From: Azoamicus viridis
Lineage (GTDB): Bacteria > Pseudomonadota > Gammaproteobacteria > UBA6186 > Azoamicaceae
Assembly: GCA_043390165.1 (NCBI GenBank)
Contig: DAWERM010000001.1
Coordinates: 309,573-373,572, forward strand
Direction: 5' to 3'
DNA: 64,000 nt
Positions 18,568-27,248 of the stretch are shown here, in pieces. Numbering within the stretch: position 1 is the stretch's first letter; the number at the start of each line of letters is the position of its first letter. The position numbers were made by a program, and so were the translations under genes. Below the pieces are notes generated by a model. That model saw only the letters and a list, made by a program, of their open reading frames with translations, made no database searches and was not told where the DNA came from.

Positions 18568-19431
18568 ATGAATATAAATTTACAATTTAAAACAAATCAA
18601 AATTTATGTATATTCTATAAAAAAAAATATAAAATCTTGTCACCAATAGAAGAATATATTTTAGCAAACAAACTTAAAAATGAAAATGATTTAACAGCAG
18701 CCAAAACCTTAATAGAATCAAACATATACAACGTAATTAAAATAGCAAAAAACTATTCTGGATATGGCCTGCTTTTAGCAGATTTAATTCAAGAAGGAAT
18801 TATAGGACTAATGAAAGCAGTAAAACGATTCGATCCAGATAAAAAGATAAGACTAATAACATTTGCTATATATTGGATAAAATCTGAAATACATGAATAC
18901 ATAATAAAAAATATAAGAATAGTAAAAATAGCCAACACAAAAGCACAAAGAAAGTTGTTCTTCAATATAAAAAAAATAAAAAATCTTGGATGGTTAAACA
19001 ATAATGAAATAAAATCAATATCAAAAACACTTAACATAAAAAACAAAGATATCATATATATGGAAAAACGGTTAAGCAAAAATGATATGCCATTCAATAC
19101 AATATCTTATGATGAAGACCAAATGGAAACAGAAAGTAATCTAATACCAGAAAATTATATTAATTCAAATGATAAGGATCCATTAATACTTATTGAGCAA
19201 GCAAATTGGAAAGAATATATAACTAATAAGTTAAAAATAGCACTATACAAATTAGACACCCGCAGTCAAGAAATAATAAAAGCAAGATGGCTTAACAAAA
19301 AAAAAAATACACTTAAAAAACTTGCACAAAATTATAACATCTCATCAGAAAGAATTAGACAATTAGAGAATAATGCTATAAAAAAACTAAAAACCTTAAT
19401 ATCTACGGAAAACAAGCATCAAAAATATTAA
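18568..19431 (+). CDS. rpoH: RNA polymerase sigma-32 factor RpoH
   Basis: RpoH directs RNA polymerase to heat-shock promoters. Seen: sigma region 2 with DLIQEGIIGLMKAVKRFDP and TFAIYWIKSEIHEYI, the RpoH box QRKLFFNIKK (about residues 127-136) that separates it from RpoD and RpoS, and region 4 with a helix-turn-helix ending SERIRQLENNAIKKL. The 287 residues are full length. It is divergent from ispB over 193 bp and monocistronic by spacing, with rho 84 bp downstream. HslUV in this window is a classical RpoH-dependent product, although I did not detect a clear sigma-32 promoter before hslV. Confidence 0.95.
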   Translation: MNINLQFKTNQNLCIFYKKKYKILSPIEEYILANKLKNENDLTAAKTLIESNIYNVIKIAKNYSGYGLLLADLIQEGIIGLMKAVKRFDPDKKIRLITFAIYWIKSEIHEYIIKNIRIVKIANTKAQRKLFFNIKKIKNLGWLNNNEIKSISKTLNIKNKDIIYMEKRLSKNDMPFNTISYDEDQMETESNLIPENYINSNDKDPLILIEQANWKEYITNKLKIALYKLDTRSQEIIKARWLNKKKNTLKKLAQNYNISSERIRQLENNAIKKLKTLISTENKHQKY

Positions 19432-19515
19432 TTACCATAAAAAAAACACTATTACTGAACATAAACCAATAAAAAACTAATTACAAATTTAAAATACCAA
19501 AATTCAAACAAAAAT

Positions 19516-20778
19516 ATGAATATTTGTGAACTAAAAAAAAAAACAATATTAGAATTAATAGATATAGCAAAAAATTTCAATATACCTGATATAGGCAGAA
19601 CAAGAAAACAAGAAATAATATTTTCTATACTAAATGAACGAGCAAAAACCGGAGAAAGCCTTACAGGTACAGGTGTGCTTGAAATATTACAAGATGGATT
19701 TGGATTTCTTCGATCTGCAGATAGTTCGTATTCTGCTGGTCCAGATGATATATATGTATCTCCAAGTCAAATAAGAAAATTTAATTTAAGAACAGGCGAT
19801 GAACTAAAAGGAAAAATACGCCCTCCAAAGGATGGAGAGCGATATTTTGCTTTACTTAAAGTAGACGAAATAAATAATGAATTACCAGATGTAGCTAAAA
19901 ATAAAATAGCATTTGAAAATTTAACACCATTACACGCATGTGAAAAATTTAAATTAGAAATAGGAAATGGGACAACTGAAGATATAACATCAAGAATTAT
20001 AGACATTGCAGCACCTATAGGAAAGGGACAACGAGCTTTATTAGTATCTCCACCTAAAGCAGGCAAAACAGTAATACTACAAAAAATAGCACATTCTATG
20101 ACGATAAATCATAGCAACTCTCATCTGATAGTTTTATTAATTGATGAAAGACCTGAAGAAGTAACGGAAATGTCAAGATCTGTAAAAGGTGAAGTAATAG
20201 CTAGCACATTTGATGAGCCAGCAAGTAGACACGTACAGGTAGCTGAAATAGTAATAGAACGTGCTAAAAGACTAGTTGAACATAAACAGCATGTAGTAAT
20301 ACTATTAGATTCTATTACTAGACTTGCTAGAGCATACAACACCGTAGTGCCATCTTCCGGTAAAGTTCTAACCGGAGGAGTAGACGCAAATGCTTTGCAA
20401 AGGCCAAAACGATTTTTTGGAGCCGCAAGAAATATTGAAGAAGGAGGAAGTCTAACAATAATAGCAACTGCATTAATAGAAACTGGATCAAAAATGGACG
20501 ACGTCATTTTTGAAGAATTTAAAGGAACAGGAAATTCTGAAATATATCTTGACAGAAAGATTTCTGAAAAAAGAGTATATCCATCAATTAATATAACAAA
20601 ATCAGGAACAAGACGAGAAGAATTATTAGTTCCTCAAAATGAATTACAAAAAATGTGGATATTAAGGAAGCTACTACATCCAATGGATGAAACAGAAGTA
20701 ATAGAATTCTTAATTAAACATTTAAAAAATACACGAACAAACGATATTTTTTTCGATTCCATGAATAAAATAAAATAA
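19516..20778 (+). CDS. rho: Transcription termination factor Rho
   Basis: Rho is the hexameric RNA helicase that ends transcription at sites lacking intrinsic terminators. Seen: the N-terminal helical part, the RNA-binding cold-shock-like domain with GFGFLRSAD and DIYVSPSQIRKFNLRTGD, Walker A PPKAGKTVILQ near residue 180, Walker B LIVLLIDERPEEV, and the Q/R-loop region SITRLARAYN. The length of 420 residues matches E. coli (419). Its retention is in line with the absence of visible intrinsic terminators at the gene ends in this window. Confidence 0.97.
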   Translation: MNICELKKKTILELIDIAKNFNIPDIGRTRKQEIIFSILNERAKTGESLTGTGVLEILQDGFGFLRSADSSYSAGPDDIYVSPSQIRKFNLRTGDELKGKIRPPKDGERYFALLKVDEINNELPDVAKNKIAFENLTPLHACEKFKLEIGNGTTEDITSRIIDIAAPIGKGQRALLVSPPKAGKTVILQKIAHSMTINHSNSHLIVLLIDERPEEVTEMSRSVKGEVIASTFDEPASRHVQVAEIVIERAKRLVEHKQHVVILLDSITRLARAYNTVVPSSGKVLTGGVDANALQRPKRFFGAARNIEEGGSLTIIATALIETGSKMDDVIFEEFKGTGNSEIYLDRKISEKRVYPSINITKSGTRREELLVPQNELQKMWILRKLLHPMDETEVIEFLIKHLKNTRTNDIFFDSMNKIK

Positions 20779-20875
20779 TTATTACTAATTAAATTTAAAA
20801 ATAAAAAAAATTATTGAAAAATTAAGTAACATAAATATAATAAATAAAATTAAAATTTAACTACCTGAGATATAT

Positions 20876-21307
20876 ATGGACACTTTATATAGCTTCTTTA
20901 TAAAAAATGTTTTTCTAACTGCATTATTTATTACATCAATATTAATTTGGATATCATTTGAAATAAAAGAAATGATTTATTCAAAAAATAGCATAAACCC
21001 AACACAAGCAATAGAGATAATAAATCATAACAATGCCATATTTATAGATTCTAGAAATGAAAAGCTATTCAACGAAAAGCATATTATAAATTCAATTAAT
21101 ATTCCTTTAGAAGAAATAAATGATCAAAACAAAAAATTAAAAAAATATAGAAACAAAACCATAATAGTTATACAAACAAATAATTTCTACGCAAGAAAAA
21201 CAATAAATATTCTTAAAAATCTCGAATTTAAAAATATACTATACATGAACGATGGAATAAATTCATGGAATAAAGAACAATTACCAACTACTAATGAAAA
21301 AGAATGA
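20876..21307 (+). CDS. yibN: YibN-type membrane rhodanese-like protein lacking the catalytic cysteine
   Basis: There is one N-terminal transmembrane helix (about residues 10-27), then a rhodanese fold with FIDSRNEKLFNEKHI and the HIINSINIPLEEI core. The position of the active-site loop reads VIQTNNFYARKT and has no cysteine, so the domain should be inactive as a sulfurtransferase. Its identity comes from fold plus context: yibN-grxC-(secB)-gpsA is a standard gammaproteobacterial order, and grxC and gpsA follow here. It ends ATGA-style with grxC, sharing 4 bp. Membrane anchoring with an inert rhodanese domain suggests a binding or scaffolding role. Confidence 0.8.
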   Translation: MDTLYSFFIKNVFLTALFITSILIWISFEIKEMIYSKNSINPTQAIEIINHNNAIFIDSRNEKLFNEKHIINSINIPLEEINDQNKKLKKYRNKTIIVIQTNNFYARKTINILKNLEFKNILYMNDGINSWNKEQLPTTNEKE

Positions 21308-21543
21308 TAATCAAAATATATACAATAGAAACATGTAAATACTGCATTATGGCTAAAAAATTATTACTTAATGCAAACTTACAATATGAAGAAATAAAAT
21401 TAGATAACGACTATGAAAAACTAGAAAACTTAATAGAACTTACAAAACAAAAGCAAGTACCTCAAATTTTTATAGATAACCAATTTATTGGAGGATACGA
21501 AGATTTAAAAGAATTTTTAAATAAAAAAATATATAATACATGA
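21304..21543 (+). CDS. grxC: Glutaredoxin 3
   Basis: This is a small dithiol glutaredoxin of 79 residues. Seen: the redox motif CKYC (Cys11-Cys14; the usual motif is CPYC), KQVPQIFID with the cis-proline, and GGYEDLKEF for glutathione binding. It reduces disulfides and glutathionylated proteins in the cytoplasm. It overlaps the preceding rhodanese-like gene and gpsA by 4 and 4 bp (ATGA). In E. coli secB lies between grxC and gpsA; here it is absent. Confidence 0.93.
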   Translation: MIIKIYTIETCKYCIMAKKLLLNANLQYEEIKLDNDYEKLENLIELTKQKQVPQIFIDNQFIGGYEDLKEFLNKKIYNT

Positions 21544-22481
21544 TAGGTATAATAGGTGCAGGTGTATGGGGGATATCACTTGCTATGGTAATAGCTAAAA
21601 ACGGAAATGATGTTATTATATGGGGAAGAAACGAAAAAAAAATAAGAAAATTACAAAAAAATAAACAAAATAAAAAATATTTACCAAATATAACATTTCC
21701 TAATAAAATGAATTTTCAAAGTGATATTAATTACTTACTAACAAATTGTAAAACTATAATAATAGCAATCCCCAGTAGCTCATTTCCTGAAATAATAGAC
21801 GTCATAAAAAAAAATACAAAGACTCCTCATAACATAGCATGGGTATCAAAAGGTTTAGACAAAAACACAAATTTTTTAAGCATGACTTTGCAAGAAAAAT
21901 TAGGAGATTCCCAAATATTCGGAATAATAGCAGGTCCAAGTTTTGCTAAAGAAGTAACTAAAGAAATAAAAACATCAATAGTAATTGCATCAAATGATAT
22001 GAATTTTTCAAAATTATTAAAAAAATACATTAGCAATAATTATATGCAAGTATATATAAGCACAGATATAATTGGAATTCAATTAGGAGGAGTAATCAAA
22101 AATGTAGTTTCCGTTGCTTGGGGAATTTTAACAGGATTGAAATCAGGGGAAAATACGAAATCAGCTTTTGTAATAAAATATCTACAAGAAATAAAAATAT
22201 TATGGATAAAACTTAATGCAGATTTTGAAACACTTACAGGATTAGCTTGTTTTGGTGATATTTTATTAGGATGTACAAACACAAAATCTAGAAACACTAG
22301 ATTTGGAATTAAACTTGCAAAAAACATACCTGTTAAATCAAAAAATACAATAGAATCAATTGAAAATATAAATATATTTTATAAATTATTGAGAAAACAC
22401 AAAATAAAAGCACCGTTAACTAAAAAAATACGCAATATTTTATTCAAAATAGATCCTGTAACATCTATATTAAAAATATAA
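21540..22481 (+). CDS. gpsA: Glycerol-3-phosphate dehydrogenase [NAD(P)+]
   Basis: GpsA reduces dihydroxyacetone phosphate to sn-glycerol-3-phosphate for phospholipids. Seen: the Rossmann start IGAGVWGISLA, the SKGLD segment, AGPSFAKEV, the catalytic-lysine region GGVIKNVVSVAWG, CFGDILLGCT and SRNTRFG. At 313 residues it is slightly short. Several usually conserved positions have drifted: the RGL near residue 220 reads IKYL, and the glutamate-glycine pair common after the SRN block is not recognisable. The 3' end overlaps the convergent birA by 12 bp. Confidence 0.9.
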   Translation: MIGIIGAGVWGISLAMVIAKNGNDVIIWGRNEKKIRKLQKNKQNKKYLPNITFPNKMNFQSDINYLLTNCKTIIIAIPSSSFPEIIDVIKKNTKTPHNIAWVSKGLDKNTNFLSMTLQEKLGDSQIFGIIAGPSFAKEVTKEIKTSIVIASNDMNFSKLLKKYISNNYMQVYISTDIIGIQLGGVIKNVVSVAWGILTGLKSGENTKSAFVIKYLQEIKILWIKLNADFETLTGLACFGDILLGCTNTKSRNTRFGIKLAKNIPVKSKNTIESIENINIFYKLLRKHKIKAPLTKKIRNILFKIDPVTSILKI

Positions 22482-23111
22482 ACTAAAAATACTTTTTAAA
22501 AAAAATTGGTTTTTTTTTTTTTTTATAAAAAAAAATTCTAAAATATTAATAATACTAGAAATACACATAACTCCAATTAAACTTCCAAGAAATTCACACT
22601 TAAATTTATCACTAATATAGAATTCTACTCCTTTAAAATCCTTATGAAAAAATTTAAAATCTTTTATATTTACTCCAATTCCTAAAATGAAATTACGATC
22701 ATCACATTTATCTATTAAAATTCCAGCAATTTTAAATTTTTTCAAATAAATATCATTAGGCCATTTTAAAACCAAATACTCTAATTTTAAAAAATGTAAC
22801 ACCTTAAAAACAGCTAACCCTACAAATAAACTTAAATAATAAATGTTAGTACAATTAACATAAACAAAATTATTAATACACAAAGACATTAATAAACTAC
22901 TTTCACCAACTGAATGCCATTTATTCAAATACCTTCCTCTACCATTACTTTGTCTACGAGAAAAAACAACACCATTACCTCTTAAATTAAAACTATTACT
23001 TCTTAAAATATAACTATTAGTAGAGTCTATTTCATCTAATATTAATAATTTAGATATCTTATAGAATCTAAACTTCTTAAGAAAAAACTTAACATTCTTA
23101 TAATTTAACAT
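22470..23111 (-). CDS. birA: Biotin--[acetyl-CoA-carboxylase] ligase (BirA catalytic domain only)
   Basis: This ligase attaches biotin to AccB. Seen: the biotin-binding DEIDSTNSYI, the BPL motif SNGRGRYLNKW, KWPNDIYLKKFKIAGIL and the ILGIGVNI strand. There is no N-terminal DNA-binding domain, so it is not the repressor form. The C-terminal SH3-like domain is also lost. The frame contains a run of 15 A (T15 on the + strand at 22510-22524) encoding KKKK at residues 197-200. Residues after it look non-conserved and may vary by slippage. It is convergent and overlapping with gpsA, and it lies downstream of sucCD. Confidence 0.88.
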   Translation of the reverse strand: MLNYKNVKFFLKKFRFYKISKLLILDEIDSTNSYILRSNSFNLRGNGVVFSRRQSNGRGRYLNKWHSVGESSLLMSLCINNFVYVNCTNIYYLSLFVGLAVFKVLHFLKLEYLVLKWPNDIYLKKFKIAGILIDKCDDRNFILGIGVNIKDFKFFHKDFKGVEFYISDKFKCEFLGSLIGVMCISSIINILEFFFIKKKKNQFFLKSIFSLYF

Positions 23112-23116
23112 TACTA

Positions 23117-23977
23117 CTATAATTCAAAAGCTTTCCCTATATCAATAATAGAATCAATAACTTTAACACCACATTCTTTTAATATCGCAATTTTCCCTGC
23201 TACACCACCTATACCCATATTTTCTATTGCCCCTGCATGTCCCATTTTTTTTCCTATAGGCGCATTAATTCCAGATATATATGCTATTACTGGTTTATTT
23301 ATATTTTTTTTTATAAAATATCCAGCTTCCTCCTCTGCCGATCCACCTAACTCTCCTATCATTAATATGACTTCAGTTCTCAAATCTTCATTTAAAAGAG
23401 ATAAAATATCTATAAAACTAGACCCAACAATAGGATCTCCACCTATACCAATACTTATACTTTGCCCTAATCCTAATTCACTTGTACATTTTATAGCTTC
23501 ATAAGTTAATGTTCCTGATCTGGAAACAATTCCCACTCTACCTTCTAAATTAATATCGCAAGGCATAATGCCTATTCTACAAAAATTTGGTATAATAAAC
23601 CCAGGAGAATTTGGTCCTATTATTCTTACATTTTTATTAAGCGAATACTTTTTAACACATAAAAAGTCTAAACTTGGTATACCTTCTGTTATACAAACAA
23701 TTAACCTAATTCCAGCATCTATAGCTTCTATAATAGCATCTTTGCAAGATGGAGCAGGTACAAATATAACACTAGTATTAACACATGTTTTCATAACAGC
23801 TTCCTTTACCGTATCAAAAACAGGTAAGCCTAAATGTACTTTACCACCTTTCCCAGGTGTAACTCCACAAACAACATTAGTCTTATAATCAATAGATTTT
23901 CTAATATGATAGGTAGCACTATTACCAGTAAATCCTTGACATACTATTTTAAAATCTTCATTGAAAAAAATATTCAT
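23117..23977 (-). CDS. sucD: Succinyl-CoA synthetase subunit alpha
   Basis: SucD with SucC interconverts succinyl-CoA and succinate with substrate-level ATP or GTP formation. Seen: the CoA-binding Rossmann start CQGFTGNSATYH, VTPGKGG, IGPNSPGFI, the GIGGDPIVGSSFID block and the phosphorylated histidine in GHAGAIENMG (about His249). The length of 286 residues is standard. It starts inside the end of sucC (4-bp overlap), so the two are translationally coupled. In the context of KorAB it gives an oxoglutarate-to-succinate module. Confidence 0.96.
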   Translation of the reverse strand: MNIFFNEDFKIVCQGFTGNSATYHIRKSIDYKTNVVCGVTPGKGGKVHLGLPVFDTVKEAVMKTCVNTSVIFVPAPSCKDAIIEAIDAGIRLIVCITEGIPSLDFLCVKKYSLNKNVRIIGPNSPGFIIPNFCRIGIMPCDINLEGRVGIVSRSGTLTYEAIKCTSELGLGQSISIGIGGDPIVGSSFIDILSLLNEDLRTEVILMIGELGGSAEEEAGYFIKKNINKPVIAYISGINAPIGKKMGHAGAIENMGIGGVAGKIAILKECGVKVIDSIIDIGKAFEL

Positions 23978-25131
23978 AATATTTCCTCAGAAAATTTAAT
24001 AACTTTCTCTACAGATAAAAGAAAATCAGACTCAATATACATATTTAAATTCGAATTTTTTATTATATAAATACCATATTCAGAATTATTTCCAACAAAC
24101 CTAATTACGATTGGAATTGAAACATATAATTCATTAACAGTATCAATAATACTATTTGCAATTAAATCACATCTAACAATTCCACCAAAAACATTCACAA
24201 ATATACTCTTAAGGTTCTTATTTAAAAGCAATAGTTTAAATGCCTCAAAAACTCTATCTTTTGTAGCATTACCACCTATATCTAAAAAATTAGCAGGTTT
24301 TCCACCACATCTAAACAATAAATCCATAGTGGCCATAGCTAAACCAGCTCCATTTACAATACATCCAATATTACCATCTAAAGAAACATAACTTAATCCA
24401 TATTTTTCAGCTTCAAATTCAATAGAATTTCTCTGACTAAAATCAAAAATACCTTTTAAATCAAGATGTCTATACAAAGAATTATCATCAATTTCAACTT
24501 TTGCATCCAAACATAATAATTTATTATAATCAGTAACAACCAAAGGATTAATTTCTAATAAACTAACATCATTTTTTAAAAAAAAATTAAAAAATTTAGT
24601 TAAAATAAACTTAAATTCAAGGAAAAAATCTCTATTCAAATCTAAATAAGATAAAATATTTCGTATTTGATAATCTTTAAAACCTAAAAATATATCTACC
24701 TCTATCTTTATAAAATCTTTACACGACTCCACATCTGTCCCACCAAAAGAAGAAATCATCAACACAATAGACTCAAGTGTTCTATCTACAAAAACAGATA
24801 AATAAAACTCTCTATAAATACTTACAACTTCTTCAACTAAAATAGAATTTACAATTTTACCATACTTATCTATCTGCTCAGTAAAAAACTTTTTTCCCAA
24901 ATTTTTATTAACAAAATTAAACAAAGAATCATAATTATTTAATAACCTTACAACACCTCCATTTTTCTTTCTTGCTCCAGAATGAACCTGTACTTTGCAA
25001 TAAACTTCAAGATCCCTAAATAAATTACAAACAAATTCAATATCACTAATGTTTCTTATTAAAAATGACCTAGGCACTGGAATTCCATTGCTTTTAAACA
25101 ACTCTTTAGACTGATACTCATGCAAATACAT
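23974..25131 (-). CDS. sucC: Succinyl-CoA synthetase subunit beta
   Basis: This is the ATP-grasp subunit. Seen: the start MYLHEYQSKELFKSNGIPVP, KVQVHSGARKKNGGV in the nucleotide-binding lobe, LLEINPLVV, the NGAGLAMATMDLL block, and the GGNATKDRVFEAF and NVFGGIVRCDLIA segments that contact CoA and the phosphate. The length of 385 residues is normal, although the middle of the protein is more divergent than sucD. It is first in the pair and divergent from glyA over 121 bp of AT-rich spacer in which I could not identify a clear promoter. Confidence 0.95.
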   Translation of the reverse strand: MYLHEYQSKELFKSNGIPVPRSFLIRNISDIEFVCNLFRDLEVYCKVQVHSGARKKNGGVVRLLNNYDSLFNFVNKNLGKKFFTEQIDKYGKIVNSILVEEVVSIYREFYLSVFVDRTLESIVLMISSFGGTDVESCKDFIKIEVDIFLGFKDYQIRNILSYLDLNRDFFLEFKFILTKFFNFFLKNDVSLLEINPLVVTDYNKLLCLDAKVEIDDNSLYRHLDLKGIFDFSQRNSIEFEAEKYGLSYVSLDGNIGCIVNGAGLAMATMDLLFRCGGKPANFLDIGGNATKDRVFEAFKLLLLNKNLKSIFVNVFGGIVRCDLIANSIIDTVNELYVSIPIVIRFVGNNSEYGIYIIKNSNLNMYIESDFLLSVEKVIKFSEEIL

Positions 25132-25252
25132 AAAAATCTCTTTTTAAAAATAATATAAAATAATATATTATATATAAATACACATTTAATATAAACTTTA
25201 AAAATACGAATTATTAACAAAATAATTAAAAGCAAATAATACAAATATTAAA

Positions 25253-26512
25253 ATGACAAAAGATAAAAAAATAAAAAACTTAATAAAATTAGAAAAAAAC
25301 AGACAAGAAACTTGCATAAACTTAATAGCTTCAGAAAATTACATAAGCGAATCAATAATAAATATGGAAAATTCTATTCTAACAAATAAATATGCAGAAG
25401 GTTATCCTAATAAAAGATACTACGCAGGATGTAAATATATAGATAAAATAGAAGAAACTGCAATAAACAGAGCTAAAAAACTTTTTAAAGTAAATTATGC
25501 AAATGTACAGCCACATTCTGGATCACAAGCAAATCAAGCCGCATATATGTCATTATGCAAAGTAAAAGAAAAAATTTTAGGCATGAAACTAGAACATGGT
25601 GGACATCTAACACATGGACACAAAATAAACTTCTCAGGAAAAACATATAATTTTATCCAATATGGAGTAAATAAAAAAACAGGATACATAAATTACGACG
25701 ACATAGATTCATTAGCAAAAGAATACACCCCGAAATTAATTATAGCAGGAGCATCTGCTTATTCAAGAATAATAGACTGGAAATCATTAAAACGGATAGC
25801 CAAAAAAATAAATGCTTTTTTAATAACAGACATATCACATGTATCAGGACTAATTGTATCAAATTTATACCCATCACCAATAAATTATGCTGATGTAATA
25901 ACATCCACAACACAAAAAACTCTAAGAGGTCCAAGAGGCGGTTTAATTTTAACAAATAATAAAAAAATTGGAGTTTTGCTAAATACTTCAATTTTTCCAG
26001 GAATACAAGGAGGTCCATTAATGAATACAATAGCAGCTAAAGCCTGCTGCTTCAAAGAAGCATTAACGAAAAAATTTAAAAACTATCAAAAACAAACTTT
26101 AATAAATTCAAAATACTTCGCTGAATGCTTAAAGTATAAAAATTTTGAAATAATATCAAATGGAACTGACACTCATTTATTTCTAATAAATTTGAAAAAT
26201 AAAAAAATTACAGGAATAAATGCAGAAAAAAAGCTAGAAACTGTAAATATAATAGTAAATAAGAATGTAATTCCAAATGACACCTTGCCAGCAAATATAA
26301 CAAGCGGCATAAGAATAGGCACACCAGCAATAACAACCAGAAACTTTAGAATAAAAGAAATTAAAAAAATATCAGAATGGATAAACTATATACTTAAAAA
26401 AAAATCATACAAAAAAAAAATAAAATTGAAAGTTATAAACTTATGTAAAAATCACCCAATGTACATTCAATGTAAAAAAAAAGCAAATAACCATAATGAA
26501 AAAAATATTTAA
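25253..26512 (+). CDS. glyA: Serine hydroxymethyltransferase
   Basis: GlyA converts serine and tetrahydrofolate to glycine and 5,10-methylene-THF. Seen: INLIASENY, the NKYAEGYPNKRYYAGC signature, PHSGSQANQAAY, DISHVSGLI with the conserved His196, and the PLP lysine (Lys222). The residue before that lysine is normally His (TTHKT) but is Gln221 here (TTQKT, codon CAA). The length of 419 residues is standard. It overlaps nusB by 17 bp, indicating one transcript. Confidence 0.94.
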   Translation: MTKDKKIKNLIKLEKNRQETCINLIASENYISESIINMENSILTNKYAEGYPNKRYYAGCKYIDKIEETAINRAKKLFKVNYANVQPHSGSQANQAAYMSLCKVKEKILGMKLEHGGHLTHGHKINFSGKTYNFIQYGVNKKTGYINYDDIDSLAKEYTPKLIIAGASAYSRIIDWKSLKRIAKKINAFLITDISHVSGLIVSNLYPSPINYADVITSTTQKTLRGPRGGLILTNNKKIGVLLNTSIFPGIQGGPLMNTIAAKACCFKEALTKKFKNYQKQTLINSKYFAECLKYKNFEIISNGTDTHLFLINLKNKKITGINAEKKLETVNIIVNKNVIPNDTLPANITSGIRIGTPAITTRNFRIKEIKKISEWINYILKKKSYKKKIKLKVINLCKNHPMYIQCKKKANNHNEKNI

Positions 26513-26912
26513 AAAAAGACATAAATCCAGAAAACTAATAATACAAGCATTATATAATTTTGAAATATCGAAAAATAATATTAATGAAATAGAAAATTAT
26601 TTACTTGATACAATAAATGAAAAAAAGATAGATAAAAATTATTTTCATACATTAATAAAAAAAATACCGGAAAAAACAGACATACTAGATAAAATAATAA
26701 TACGATACACAGAAAAGAATACCTACATGAATACAATAGAAATAGCGATAATACGATTAGCTACTTTTGAACTGCTTTTTTGTCTAAAAATACCATATAA
26801 AGCAATAATCAACGAAGCATTGGAACTATCTAAAATATTTTGTTCAAAATCAAGCTATACATTCTTAAATAAAATACTAGATGGTATAGCAAAAGAAATA
26901 AGAGAAGTATAA
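26496..26912 (+). CDS. nusB: Transcription antitermination protein NusB
   Basis: NusB binds boxA RNA with NusE (S10) and supports rRNA antitermination. Seen: the RKLIIQALYNFEIS start helix, a Lys/Ile-rich middle that has drifted strongly, and the well-conserved C-terminal half (EIAIIRLATFELLF, IPYKAIINEALELSKIF and FLNKILDGIAKEIR). The length of 138 residues is usual. It begins inside glyA. The end is 25 bp from the stop of the convergent rpoZ, the widest such gap in the window. Confidence 0.9.
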   Translation: MKKIFKKRHKSRKLIIQALYNFEISKNNINEIENYLLDTINEKKIDKNYFHTLIKKIPEKTDILDKIIIRYTEKNTYMNTIEIAIIRLATFELLFCLKIPYKAIINEALELSKIFCSKSSYTFLNKILDGIAKEIREV

Positions 26913-26937
26913 TAACAAAAATTTCCAAACTTACTTA

Positions 26938-27186
26938 TTATTCATCACTAATTTCATGACTTAACTTATTACTATTAAGATCATTATTCGAATATTCAAA
27001 CAGTCCTAAATTATGCCCTTCTTCTATTTCACGTAACGCTATAATAGTAGGTTTATCATTACACGCATTTACTAATGGTTCAACATTTTTCAATGCTATT
27101 TCTCTCGCTCTTTTTGAAGAAATTAAAACTAATTCAAATCTATTATTTATATATTTGAGACACTTTTCTATTGTAACTTCTGACAT
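26938..27186 (-). CDS. rpoZ: DNA-directed RNA polymerase omega subunit
   Basis: Omega helps fold and hold the beta-prime subunit. Seen: the start VTIEKCLKYINNRFELVLISSKRAREI and the highly conserved KPTIIALREIEEG (about residues 45-57), which are the beta-prime contact region. The length of 82 residues is slightly under E. coli, with an acidic, Asn-rich tail. No spoT or gmk, its usual partners, is nearby. It lies 62 bp downstream of obgE in transcription order. Confidence 0.93.
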   Translation of the reverse strand: MSEVTIEKCLKYINNRFELVLISSKRAREIALKNVEPLVNACNDKPTIIALREIEEGHNLGLFEYSNNDLNSNKLSHEISDE

Positions 27187-27248
27187 AAAACAATCCTAAA
27201 ATTAAACAACACCAATAAATGCTATAGCAAATATTTTTTGTGTAAAAA

